Origin: Nepenthes gracilis
Lineage: Eukaryota > Streptophyta > Magnoliopsida > Caryophyllales > Nepenthaceae
Length of the DNA: 64,000 nucleotides
Direction: 5' to 3'
NCBI GenBank assembly: GCA_033239525.1
Contig: BSYO01000015.1
Coordinates: forward strand, 18,103,713 to 18,167,712
Below the pieces are notes generated by a model that made no database searches, was not told the DNA's origin, and was given only the letters and a program-made list of their open reading frames with translations. The translations under genes were made by a program, and so were the position numbers. Below are positions 23,354-34,909 of the stretch, piece after piece; within the stretch, counting starts at the first letter, position 1; each line of letters starts with the position of its first letter.

Positions 23354-24420
23354 ATGCTCTGAATCCTCGAGGTCCAAGTCGGATCCGTGGTTTTTAGGCA
23401 ATGACAAGTGTGTGAGGTGTGTTGGCAGAAAGATTGAGGCAGGATTTTTACGCCAAAACCTTTCTTAAATGTGGAGGAAAACTACGGCGCTCAGGCATTG
23501 AGAATGCTTCATTATATAGGTTGAAGTCTTTACAAGCATGTGCTGGCGTTCTTTCTTCCTTGTCTGATGATTTGTATCTCTTTTTTAGGGTGGACCGCTC
23601 GTTGGAAGGCTTTACCACTCTTCTTGTTCTATTTTGCAGGGAAGAGAGAGATTCAGGGCCGAAAGGAAGTGGGCCTTTTTGCCTTCTTTCTGGAGCCAAT
23701 TTTTGGGGAAAGAGAATCCGATCCCTTTATAGAGGAACTTTGCTAGGTATTTATAGGGAAGACCAGGCCATTGGGGAGGAGACGCGTGGCAGCCATCGGA
23801 TGGCCCAAATGTTGTCTTGATGTCCCACAGCCTCATTAACGCCGCCGACGTGCGCGGTGAAGGCATGCGGCTAGCGCCGTTAGCGTGACTCAGCGTGTCG
23901 GTTTGATTTGACCGGCGTGCTTCTGTTTAGATGGTGATCGACAATGGTTGCAGTTTCTCGGGAATCGCGAAATCTTTAGCTGCATCCTCGGGCCGAGCAT
24001 AGGGTAGTCCTCATTTTTGGGTGGAGCTCCTTGTGAGTTTGCGAACTCGTAAGAGGAGGCCGTTCTTGGAGGATCTTCTGGGGAAAGTTTGGGAGCCTCT
24101 TCTTGAGCTCTCGGGCAATTCTGAGACTCAGCAGGGCTTCTAGGGTTCTCGATCCTTTCCGTGTCTGTGCACTCGGGTGTCGTTGGCGTTGTCCTCGAGC
24201 TTCCTTATGGCCGGACGGACCTCGGGGCTTCGCCGTGGTCTTGGCTTTGGGCCATTGGCCTCTCGTTCGGGGCTTTTCTTCCGGGCCGTGCTTTTATGGG
24301 CCTTACACCGGGCTCAACATAGCCCCCACGCCAAAGGGCCCAAGGTTCTCGGCCGTTTGGCATGACGCCGGGTCTTCCAGGAGTTGGCGCCTCCTTGCTT
24401 GATTGTGGCTGGCGCAGACT
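23354..24420 (-). mobile_element. 3' LTR (partial) of minus-strand Tat-like element
   Basis: GC-rich sequence with a minus-strand TATA box (CTATAAATACC, near 23742-23752). It lies on the outer side of the plus-strand accessory ORF, exactly where the 3' LTR sits in the element at 45571-56788. The shared LTR-tail motif, expected about 150 bp inside the left end, is absent, so this copy appears to lack its outermost part where it joins copy A. Patches matching it recur in order inside 27355-29566. The ORFs on both strands at 23419-23866 have no support. Confidence 0.5.
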
Positions 24421-24694
24421 CGCGACTCGACATGGACGTTTCGAGTAGGTCTGAGTACGGCAGTCTATGTCTTGATTGGGCCTCTATGATGATCGTCCGA
24501 GCACGTGCGCCTGTGACGAGTGCGGTGTTGAGCTTGATGGGAGGCGGTTCCAGGGCTTCTTCTAGGCCCGAGGCCTTTTCACCGTCGTTGTTTCACTTCC
24601 CTGCGGAGCATTAAATGATCCGGTTGATGTGACACGCTGACAGGCACCTTAAGAAGGAAAGGCTATCATCCCTCTGAAACGAATGGCCGGTCGA

Positions 24695-24743
24695 CACGTG
24701 GCAAGGGCAATGAGTGCGCCTCTTGGACTCTAGGGCTTATTTA
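24695..24743 (+). promoter_or_regulatory. Promoter-like motifs of the accessory ORF: G-box and TATA
   Basis: A CACGTG G-box at 24695-24700 and a TATTTAAA TATA-like box at 24738-24745 precede the accessory ORF's ATG (24864) by about 165 and 120 bp. A G-box also lies 238 bp upstream of the corresponding ORF start in the element at 45571. Confidence 0.4.
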
Positions 24744-24863
24744 AACGCCTCCTTGCCTTGATTTTCCATCTTCGCGCCTGCTTTTTGTCTTCTTCTCTGA
24801 GTGTTGAGATCTTCCGTTTTTCCTTCACTCGAGTTTCTTCTTCACTTTTGTTTTTCAGCGTTC

Positions 24864-26970
24864 ATGGCGCTTGGGGTGAGAGAGATTGCTTCCACGGTGA
24901 CGCTCGACAAACTCACGGAGATTCGAGCTCAATATCAAATCCCCGAGTCTATAGCCATGATGATCCCGTAGTCGCACGATAGGGCATTGTACTCTCAGGA
25001 TGGCTTCATTACCGTTTACGAAGTCCACCTCAAAGGCGGGCTACGGTTTCCCATCGCGGAGGAGCTCTACGACATCATGAGGGCACTCGGGGTGCCTCTC
25101 GCTAGGCTTCAGCCAAATGCAGTGAGGTATCTGGTGTCATTGTGCGTTTTCTTCCGATGTCACGAGAAGCTCTTGAATGCTCTTACGGTCAAGGTGATGT
25201 TCCGCTTTACACAGAACTTTGATCGATTGTAAATGACTCCCCCCGAAATTTTCCTTAATGTGTGGAGGTAGCAGGGACTCCACGAAGTGGAAAGATAAGT
25301 TTTTCTTCCTCGCGCCCACGAGCACCGGGCCATCCCTTTTAAGTGGGGAAGGTGGCTTCACAAGATAGCTCGACCCTTCGAACGAGGACAGGAGAATGTG
25401 AAGGTGTACACGACTCAGGCCGGCCAAACTGTGACCTTTCACTCGAACAAGCGCAACATCCGCCGTCCCTCGAGAAATTCGCGAAGCCAAGTCTGGGACC
25501 GCGGCCGAGGTTCCCGGCAGTTTCTTCCGAGAAGTCCAAGGAGGGACCGAGGAGGAGAGCTGACACCGAGGATCGGGGGTCCTGGCCGAGCCCTCCTGAT
25601 GATGATGATTTTGACATCGGATGAGCGAGCGACGGCGACGTGGTTGCTCCTCTCCGCTAAGAGGTCGGGGATGGTTCTTCGCCCGAGTCCTCGGGGTCCG
25701 GAGGCCTCGCTCACTTACACCGCTAATATTCTCGCCGAGTCCTCGTGGAGCCATTGCAGATCGCAGAGCTTCCGACGTCCTGTGCCTTCTCGTGTGATGA
25801 CGATTTACGATGATGTTCTCCCGATTAAGAGGCCGAGGATCGAGTCTCTCTTCCGGGTCCCGGGATTTGACGGTCTGCTTTCACTTCCACCGCTAATCCT
25901 CTTGCGCACCCGCCGAGGTGCTTGTTCAGACCGGATGGAGGAAGCGACGCCCAGCCCCCCGGTGATGATCTCGCCTTCGAGCTCCCGCCGATTTGCCTCG
26001 GTGACGCCTCGCATGCACTGATCACCCTTCCGAGGACGTAGGAGGCGGGAGGCCGCGGTGGACTCGAGAGGGGATTTGACGGCTAAAACGGTCCGAGAGG
26101 TGGTGGAAGTCGAGACCCGAGTGTCGATGAGCTCATGCCCTCGATCCTTCCGAGCACCCGACTATGGCCGAGGCCGAGCGGTCGTCCGGCTTCGGGGACG
26201 CTGATTTTGAGGTGCTCTCCGATGCCTTTTATAGCCGCCCGAGTCCGTATCTCGAGGTGGCACCCGCGCGGCCTAGGAGCTTTCAGAGTCCGAGACCCAT
26301 GGGAGCGTGGCACAGGGACGATCCTCTCGTTTCTAAGGTAATCCATTGTTTCCTTTCCGCGCCTTGTTCCCATCCTGCTCGTATTTGACGAATCTTTGCC
26401 GCAACCCAGAGCCTCGATCAAGGGCCTCGCCAACCGGGGGAGTGATCGCCAACCCTGGCCTCGGAAATGGGGTCTCCCGAGGGCCGCCGGCGAGGCCGCA
26501 CAACGAGCGGAAGTGAGCGGGCCGGCTAAGGAGAAGATTTGCTGGGAGGACACCGCTCCCAAGCTCCCGCAGCCTTCTCAGGGGCAGGCCTTCGGATTCT
26601 TCGGGCCAGGAGGAGAGATTGAGGACGCTGTGCGCAGCATTGCCGAGATGGATCCAAAGGTGTTGACGATTTAAGTCTGGGACGGCATCCGTATGTGTCA
26701 CGGTGGCGCGATCGGTCTGCTCGCGATTTCCTATAGCCGCCCCGATCCTAGGAACGCCAAAGGCTCGAGCGTAGAAGACTTATACGGCGTTGCCGGTAGG
26801 CCTTTTCTCGACCTCTCTCGTGGCCGATGGCAAACCTCCTACACTCGAGGAGCCCAGCCCGACGACTGTGCAGATCTTCAAGAGCCCAAGAGGCTCAAGG
26901 AGGGAGCTGAGGGGCGCTCCCTTGATACGTTGTTTCTTTTCTTATTTTGCTACACTTGTACACAAATTCA
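24864..26970 (+). pseudogene. Accessory antisense ORF of Tat-like element, 'putative gypsy type transposon' domain
   Basis: The ATG at 24864 opens MALGVREIASTVTLDKLTEI. After a stop at 24969-24971 the frame continues with GFITVYEVHLKGGL, FPIAEELYDIMRALGVPL and LQPNAVRYLVSLCVFF. I recognise this pattern as the plant PF04195-like 'putative gypsy type transposon' family, of unknown function. Further stops follow at about 25231 (after FTQNFDRL), and reading continues in shifted frames. Downstream GC-rich, Arg/Pro/Ser-rich fragments (25343-26970) probably represent its low-complexity C-terminal half. The same domain is encoded at 53481-55049 (-) and about 39000-40310 (-), opposite to gag-pol. This copy is therefore evidence that the surrounding element points to minus. 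GC and CpG content is much higher than in those copies. Confidence 0.7.
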
Positions 26971-27199
26971 TTTTCATGAATAAGACTTGTCCTTTTTGCA
27001 TCAGAGTTTCGGACGTTTCTTTTGTCTTGTTTGTATGGGCGTGTCTCTTTTTTTTTTTTTTTTTTTTACGATGTACGACACCTAACTCTTTAGCTTTGAG
27101 TGCGTGACCTATTTAAGGTGCTCGACCCTTTAACTTCTTGGGTTTGGGTGTGCGATCCTTTTAGGGACTTCTAACTTTAAACCCTTTGGCTTTATTTTT

Positions 27200-27345
27200 G
27201 TTGCCCGGCCTTTGGGACCGCTCGATCACAGCCGAGTTTTTGAGTTTTGACTCCGGGGTAAAATAGCCTTTGGGACCGCCCCTCACGCGCCCAAGTTTTT
27301 TCACTGGGGTTTTGGTTTGGGACCGCCTTGGTCATCTTTCAGTTT
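27200..27345 (+). repeat. Short GC-rich tandem repeat around TTTGGGACCGC
   Basis: TTTGGGACCGC-type words recur at 27211, 27269 and 27316 (period about 47-58 bp) with G/T-rich filler. In position and wording this mirrors the GGTCGTAACTAAACC array after the integrase at 52384-52600, read on the other strand. Confidence 0.45.
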
Positions 27346-27354
27346 TTGTCGACC

Positions 27355-29566
27355 AGCAGAAAGTAGAAGAAAGAAAATAATGAATATTTAAATGAAGGTA
27401 AAAGTAAGCACTTTCCTCTTTTAACAGTGCTGCAAATATGCATTTTTTTGTGGTAGAGATCTACCACTAATCTTTCCAAGAGGTGTTTTCTATTTTGTCT
27501 GCGCGTTAGATTGGCTAAATCTTTGGTTATCGTAGAACTCTGACCACTAATCTTTCCAAGCGACCATTTCTTACTCTTTGATACCAAGCTGAATGCCCGA
27601 TGATTTAGCAAGGACATGAATTTTATTTATTTCTTTAATCTATGTTAGGCTTGATTGACATCTTATGAGTTGTTGTTCGTGTGCTTTTGACCGCCATGTC
27701 ATATTGAAGTTTTTTTCTTATTCTTGGGTCTTTCTCATTGCAGTTTCATTATGTCATTATTTGGATCACCTTGTGTTTTCTTCAAGGACCTATGTAAGGA
27801 GCATAAGAATATTAGCTTTTAGTTTATTGAAAGGATGGTTAGGACGACAGTTTCTCCTTGTCTAATTTGCCTTTTCTTTCCCATTCTTTTTTAAAACTGG
27901 GCCTTCTTGCTCCTATTGCCTAAATGCCATAGCTTTCATATGAGCGGTTCTTCGATTGGCATAAATGAATAATCCAGTATAATTAGCCAAACAAGACCTC
28001 TCTTCTGAAATGTAATTAAGGGGTTTTTTGATGTAATCCATTAATTAGTAAGTTGTCTTGCACTAAGAATAGCCCTCCTCGGTAAATTTTGACCGATGCT
28101 GTACCCACGGTGAACCTGCAGCCATGGTTGCAGCGTTTCACGATCAGTAGCGTATTTCAACGCATGTGGACCCTTTCTGCATACCCGATTTCTTTAATAT
28201 AATAGGATTTTATGAAGAATGCTAATTGTTCTCTTTTAAGTGACCATCCAATTGACAATGATAAATGGCAGTTTCGGCCGGGCGTTTTCTTTTTCATCTT
28301 TCTTGTGTGTTATTGTCAGATGACTGTTCCTCCAAGGAGGTTTCAGTGTTGATGCCCGGAGAGAATGTTCCGAGCCTTCATTGCCCAGCCAGCTTCTGTG
28401 TGTCCTGCTCAAGGATTTTTTCCCTGAGGTAGTCCTCCATCGCTGTGAGTCCGCGCCAAGTGTTGCCTCCGGGCGCCCCGGATGCGGGCTTTCGGGGCAC
28501 TCCAACATGGATTGCTGCTCACCTTCTACCGGAGGGTCCAACGCCTCTTGTGAGGGATCCGACCTTGACTAGTGTGGATTCTTATAAGTCCAAGCCGCAA
28601 TATTCAGAAGCATCAGGACGGCGAGTTTTTCTTGTGGTCCGAACTGTGGAATTTGGAAACTAAAAGGGTAATCCTTTCGTCTTATATATTCGAGGGGGAA
28701 TTAGTGGTCACTTTTCGGCCATCCTTCAGCTGATCGTCGGGGTCCAATTTGACATAATATCCCATTTATTTGTGTGGGTTGAACACGAGAGGAAATGGAG
28801 GAATGATCTTTTACGTGGGAAACCTTTATCTGGGGAGAAAATATAAAGAGTATTTAAAGGATTCACTATGGCCAAACACCAATTATATGTGTCTGGTTTA
28901 GATTTGTGTTTGTAAGTTTTGGGTAAGAGATGGGCAGAAGGCTTTACCACGAAGGATGTTTTATTTGGATTGATGGAGAGAGGATGTTTTGTCGCCTTTT
29001 TGAATTGTATTGGATATTTTGAGTGGGGAAAGAGAATGACAACGGTTCAAATGAGCGTTGAGGATTCTTTTGAAAGGAAATTAAGGAGAGGTAGAAAACA
29101 TATAGATTTTTTTTAAATAATTGTATTTTAATAGGCATAATTTAAGGAAATTATCATTATTAAGTATTAATATGTTACGGATAGCTATATTTTAACTTAT
29201 CAAGAGTTATATACAATGCTATAAGTAAATTCCTCGGAAATCTTTTCAAATTTGACGCATTAATTTAACCATTTCAAAGTTAGGTTTGAGTTGGAGCTCA
29301 GTGATTTAATGAGTTCGTAAGAGGAGGCGGCCTAGCACGATCACATTTGGGAAAGTTGAGTTTATTATAAGCTTGCGTTTATAATTTGAATAAAAAATTA
29401 ATTTGATAAAATTAAAAGTTATTCTAAATTTGGTAACTCATTCACCATTTATTTCTAAAATATAAATTTGATGAGTTGCCGTGGTTTTATCTCTTTTATC
29501 AGGAGTGGTGCTTGGGTTTTTGGTTTCTATTGTTTTACATGTAAATTTATTAACAACACCTAGTAA
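27355..29566 (+). repeat. Duplicated segment, copy B: mosaic of copy A and retroelement
   Basis: Overall this follows copy A (21233-23353) from GCAGAAAGTAGAAGAAAG to TATTGTTTTACATG, but it carries many short substitutions and insertions that copy A lacks. Several match the neighbouring retroelement exactly and in order: GAAGGCTTTACCAC (28937-28950 and 23605-23618), TGGGGAAAGAGAAT (29023-29036 and 23704-23717), CGTAAGAGGAGGC (29315-29327 and 24048-24060). TTTTCCCTGAGG at 28418-28429 matches the primer-site region at 565-576. The exon copy is broken by this. See findings for the artefact question. Confidence 0.75.
28320..28560 (+). pseudogene. Broken copy of host gene 1 exon 2
   Basis: ATGACTGTTCCTCCAAGGAG aligns with exon 2 at 22175 but lacks two bases (TA), shifting the frame after MTV. 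Further on the sequence is replaced by GC-rich retroelement-like text (about 28400-28500) before returning to the host pattern at CTCCAACATGGATT. It cannot encode the protein's C-terminus. The acceptor TCAG is kept. Confidence 0.75.
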
Positions 29567-29680
29567 TTAATTATCTCCGTAAATTTAATTATTAAACATA
29601 TATTATAAAGTGATGTATACCTAAGATATTAAGGTGCTTAACTCTAAGATGCCTTATGTAATTTGACATTCAATCAAAGG

Positions 29681-30488
29681 TGATATGTATCGAGGATCTA
29701 AATTATGATATGAATTAAGGATTCGCCTTGTTATCCCTTAAAGGTTCAAGTAAAACGGATTTAATTTTTATAACTCTAAATTTGAATCTTATGCACAAAA
29801 ATAGAACAAATAAGAGATAAGATATATATGAGATTCACTCTCTAGTATATTTTTTAATATTTAAGTTAAAAATTTTTATATCTAGATGAGAAAGATGTTA
29901 GGAAATGAGTGCGAAAATATAGAGTAGATGAGAATGAGTATTTATATAGAGGATAATACTCCTTTTGATACACTCGACCGGTGGAATGTCTTTAATATTT
30001 GTACATTCGACTAGTGGAGTAATTTTAGTATTTGTGCACTCTACTAGTGGAGCGATTTTGTCTTGTCGTTGCTTTTAGACGTTATTCTATCGTTGCTATT
30101 GTTCAAACTTTGCCTCCTTTTGTTGGAGGAAAGGCTTTATTTATAGTGAGAGACGCCATTTAGTTGGCAAGTTCCTAAATCAATATATAGGTATAGTGTT
30201 TTTTGGTGGTGAGAGTCATTACTTATATGTATAATAAATAAAATTTCAATTTAACGATACGTGATTGCCCGACTTTCAATTATTGGATCGATTGATTCAT
30301 TGTTTGAGTTAGCTTCATTAAATAGTATATTATGATTTTTAATTCATGGTTATTTAGAGCGTATCCCTTAGCCTATATGTTGTGTCATTCGTTTGATGGG
30401 TTTTGTAGCGTCTTCTATTGGGATATTAGTATTTGGAACTTTTATCTATTTGTGCATTGGACCCGTCCATGCCTAACCATACCCCTCA
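29681..30488 (-). mobile_element. LTR of Tat-like Ty3 element (minus strand)
   Basis: Begins TGATATGTATCGAGGATC, parallel to the reverse LTR at 13792. Around 29790-29880 it matches the reverse complement of the 35440-35540 LTR tail (ATCTTATGCAC..AAATAAGAGATAAGATATATATGAG). A minus-strand TATA box (CACTATAAATAAAGCC) lies near 30132-30147, matching GGCTATAAATAAAGC at 35264. The right end (about 30488) is inferred by length. No internal coding sequence is attached. Confidence 0.55.
29971..30069 (-). repeat. 33-bp tandem repeat, three units, inside LTR
   Basis: Units start at 29971, 30004 and 30037 with core CGACTAGTGGAGTRATTTTAG (with changes). A separate minisatellite from those in the other LTRs. 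Confidence 0.7.
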
Positions 30489-31126
30489 AAAGTATTTTTT
30501 TTTATTTTTTGTAAGACTATCTTATAATTGAGTGGATTAATTTTATTAAATATCTCCATATTTACCATTTATGCCACTCAAATCAGCAAACATGAGTTCA
30601 ATTATACCCCTACTCCGTTGGCATAGCTGTAGGCAAACATAAAGTCTTGGGCTACTTTTTAGGCTGACGGCCTGTTGGCCAGCCCATTATTCGGGCTTTT
30701 ATCTTCTCCGGATCCATTGACAAAAGGCCCGGCTCAAGCTTCGGTTTTACACCGCGGATAGTTTGTCCTTTGCCCACATAGGCGTAATCTTTTTTTTTTT
30801 TAAATAATTAATAAAAAGGCTCATGCTATTTACGTGGTGTTTTATTAGGGGAAAAAAAGTTATAAGTTGTAGCTCATGTCTAAAATATTTAAGGGTATTT
30901 ATGTAAAAAATTATTTCTGAGTTAAAACTTATGAATATATTCATAGAAATTTATACAATCATTTGTTTATGAATTTTTTTAATGAGGAATATATGTTTTT
31001 AAATATATTATAACATGTAATGTGACATATGAGAACAGTACAACTTGGCCACCTAGCCTCAAATTCCCCACGTCGCTAGCATCCAAAGACAAGGAGCTCC
31101 TAAAATCTGCCAATTTTAATATATTA
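30489..31126. other. Intergenic, no gene seen
   Basis: AT-rich with one GC-richer stretch near 30650-30770. No coding region recognised. Confidence 0.45.
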
Positions 31127-31772
31127 AGGGTATTGTTTGATTTAAAGAAATGAGGAAAGGAAAATAAAAAGAAAAAAATAAATAAATAAAAATGAAAAGT
31201 ATTTTTTTTATTGTTTTAGTGTTATAGAAATTTATATGGGAAAAAAAATAAATCTTTAAGAAAAATATTTTTGTTATTTTGTTAAAAAATTATCAAAAAA
31301 ATATGTCTTTAATATGCTAATAATTTTATTTAGATTGCTATTTTATGTGTTTATTTAAATCATTTTGATTTCTGAACCTATAATTATTGGATCTATTTCA
31401 GGAGGTTAGAGGGGGATCTAAGAGTGTAGGTGTTACGGTTTTGGGGTTCCTCCACGGTTACTCTGACATATGCCGGCAGCAGTCCCAACTTGAGAACTAT
31501 GTACACTGTTCTATTATGTTGTTAATTGGGTTTGTTATCAAGTTTTGTTCTGTTAGGATGTTAATTAGGTTATGTGTAATGTTAGAATGTTCTCTTAGGA
31601 GGTTAAGAAGTAGTGGAACTATCTATAAGCTCTGGGCTACATATGTTTTGTATATATAATTCATTACTGCCTGTGATGAAAAGGAATGAAGAAACATTTA
31701 CTTTCATAAATTATTTTTTTCCCCTACTTGTTTTTTCTTTTCTTTTCCATTTTTTTAAACCAAATATACCCT
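31127..31772. mobile_element. Non-autonomous DNA transposon with ~45-50 bp terminal inverted repeats
   Basis: The left end (AGGGTATTGTTTGATTTAAA, then GAAATGAGGAAAGGAAAA) is mirrored at the right end by a stretch whose reverse complement begins AGGGTATATTTGGTTTAAAA and continues GAAAAGAAAA. The AGGGTA..TTTGGTTTAAA..GGAAA style of end is common in plant MITE-like elements. No transposase is encoded: the ORF at 31387-31659 has no recognisable domain. A target duplication is not clear, so the superfamily is left open. Confidence 0.6.
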
Positions 31773-34700
31773 AAAGGTATTGTTGAAATTAAATGTATCT
31801 CAAATTTGCAATGATTGATTAAAGTAGCGGGACATCTCCTTGGATAAAATTAACCCTTAAGCACTCCTAAAGGAAAGGCAACACTAGTCTTGATGACTGT
31901 CCTCCACTAAGTAATCGACCTCGAGGTCAATCAATCAGGCCCCTTCAGAGGTATTTATATTGGTTCCAAAATAAGGTTGTTATCCAAACTTATAAGGTTA
32001 TGATAATTCGGGTATAATGTGTGAAGTATTAATCAATTAGTAAATATTATCACCTAACTGATATAAAGTATGCCTATTATATTAAAAAGTTATAATTGAC
32101 ATCTCTAAAAAAATAATTATTAGATGAAATTAAATCAATATTTATGCGTCGCTAGTTGCTAATCACAAGGTGAATACCCCTAAATACAAGACTCCACTAA
32201 TCATGTAAAGGATTTGAAATCCTAGAGGAAAAAGCATCCTCATTTTGGAGAATTGTTTGCTCTCTTCACACATAAAATGAATCCTCATTATTCTTGGAAA
32301 CTAATTGACCATCTCAAGAAGTGCATGTGTGCTTTTCTCAAGTGATAGACTTAACCTAAGCCATTTATTCATTCTTTTTCTTTATGAAACAACACTGACT
32401 TAGGCATCAGTGAGAGTTCTAAAAAAATGACTTATACCCTCTACTTGTTTACTTGTATGCAGAACTTAGATTATAAGATTGAGCCTCATTTTGAGTCATT
32501 TCTTTTCAAGTTGAATCTCATTCAGACAATGTTCAATTATTATATTATTTTATAATATAACTAAAATATATGTATTTATATTTTTTAGGAGGCATTGGGT
32601 ATGATCGGTGAGTTATTATATAGGATTGGTATATGACCTCTAATAATTATTGAAAGGCATGCAATGGATATGTTTAAAAAAACTTATTCACAATAAGATT
32701 TCCTTTACTTAGCAAAAAAAATAAAAATCTTACTAAAAAAAAAAATTCAAAAGTTCCTGATATAGTTTTTTTAAAAAATCAATTTACTTTTTTGAAAAGA
32801 AAATATTTTTTTTTTGTTTTATTAGATCTTATGTTTTTGGTAATATATATTTTATTCTAATAATTTAAACAATTAAGATTCTAAAAATAAACTAAAATAT
32901 ACTAAACTTTTCATATAAATATAATTGTCTAAATTATTTACACAGACAACTTATAAAGGATTTTTTTAAAAAAAAAAAACTCTAAACATTTTCATGCATA
33001 ATAAGATTGAATTCTGCCACCATAAATGAACTCAGGAGGGCCACCACTGCTGGTGGTGACTCCACCCAATAATGAAGGCAATTTAATATTGCTGCTACTA
33101 GCAGCACAATAAAAGCACAGTACAGTTTGCAGAACTTTCTCTATTATATTTACACTAATATTAAATATCTGGGTCATATAATTCATCGATAACACACCAG
33201 ATAAATGATCTATTTTAAATTTTCAAACTTCCAATAAGCCATTTCGAAAAAGGAAGCTTCAAGATGACAAGCTACATCCTTGCTGCCAGAGGCATCTTTC
33301 AAAGGACCCGCTTCTTTTTCAACCTCAATCCTATATTTTTCTTTCTCTATCTTAATCTCATTTGCCTTAATACTTACATTTAAAGTATTAAGATTTATGG
33401 AATTACTAATGATAAACTCACTCTTGAGTATAGTAATACCCTGAACTTACTTTTTAATTTGCTTATCATTCAAATCCTCTCTTAGTTGATGTTGAGCTTA
33501 GAAATTTGACATTGATTGCATAGAAAAATTTTTATTTTCTCGGACATCCAATGCTTAAGTTAAATAGGTTAGATTATTATAGATGTTATTTAGTGTCCTT
33601 GTACACTGGGCAATTGTATTGGCTTGGTGTGTATTCATTTCAATCTAATATTGTCTGAATTGTTACTACGTGTTTTCGGATGACTTATTGTATAGGTGTT
33701 AGTAAGTGGGCTACGATGGTAAAATTTGTGGAGGAGGTGGTAGAATTGGTGCTTGAAAACATAGAGAATCTTATGGTCTCTTATTTTTTTACTTAGATTT
33801 AGAATGATTCCTCGGATCCGAATTAGATGTGCACGAATAAGGATTCTTCATCTAAGACTAATCTTGATATGACCTTCTAAAAGTAGATATGTTATTTTTT
33901 GGCTGATAAAGGGCATCTTAGATACAAAAAGGTGGGATAATCTTCATGTTAATATAATACTTTATTACAGATATTATAAACTGTCAAAACTTCACCAGAT
34001 GCTATATTCGCCCACTTCATTTCAAAATCTTTCAACGTTTTAGTTTAGGTGACAAGTTTAGAATTGACCTTATCAAATTGTTTGAGACAACATTTATTAT
34101 TAGATGCAATGGCTACTCTAAACTCATAACTACGGGGGATGTGAATGTTGCATCTTGCAGTGCATTCTCAGCCAAATGTTCAAACTACTCATATGTCTTG
34201 CATGAACTCTTGTTACAAATTTTGTCATTATATATTATTTTAACAAATTGGCACATCTATGGTGATAATGAATTATAGAAAATCTGATAATGTGAAAATA
34301 AATTAAAAATTTAAAGAGTTAAATATATATTTGGTTTACCCTTAAAAAAAAAAAAAAAAAGAAAGATAACTTCAAGACGGAGAATATCCTCCAGCAAAAT
34401 TGGTCAACAAACATTCTAAACACTTTCTCAAAATCTTTCATATGTTGGTAGAAATTTTGAAGTTTATCCCATAAAATTGAGGTAGCAACTGTGTTTTCTC
34501 AAGTTTAAAATTGAAAGCACTTTGGTTTAAGAGTTACAAAATACAGAAAGATATGTTATATTGCATTGGGTGCAGGTAATCACGAAGGATACAATAATCA
34601 TTAATAAACTCCAGTGGAAGATCTACATTAACGTTATTTTGTCCACCTAAATGTGCCATGTAATCTAAATTTACTCCTAAATTAAGGCCAAATAAAATAA

Positions 34701-34909
34701 AATCCTATAAAAAAAATGAAAAATGCATGCGGATAAAATTAAATAAAAAAGAAGTGAAAAGGATGAATGATTTTCTTTTCCGGTCATTCAATTTTATAAT
34801 TTGATTAAAAACTGGTCAATTGTTTTTTTGCTTATTTTTTCTAAAATAGCACCACAAATACTGTAATTAAAAGAATGGCCCAGCATAAAGAAATTTTGGT
34901 CTTGAATAT
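31773..34909. other. Intergenic region, no gene recognised
   Basis: AT-rich with A/T homopolymers. Stretches of mixed composition at 31900-32350, 33000-33330 and 33650-34280 could be old element or gene debris, but I recognise no protein in any frame. ORFs at 32992-33195, 34078-34278 and 34841-35029 are unsupported. Confidence 0.45.

Noticed and set aside
25398..26021. ORFs of about 200 codons on both strands (25398-26021 +, 25137-25754 -)
   Set aside because: High-GC sequence yields long chance frames. Only the PF04195-like stretch before it is recognisable, and the minus frame conflicts with it.
33480..34280. Possible transposase remnant
   Set aside because: Some frames looked Cys-rich (34078-34278), but no MULE or hAT motif could be aligned.
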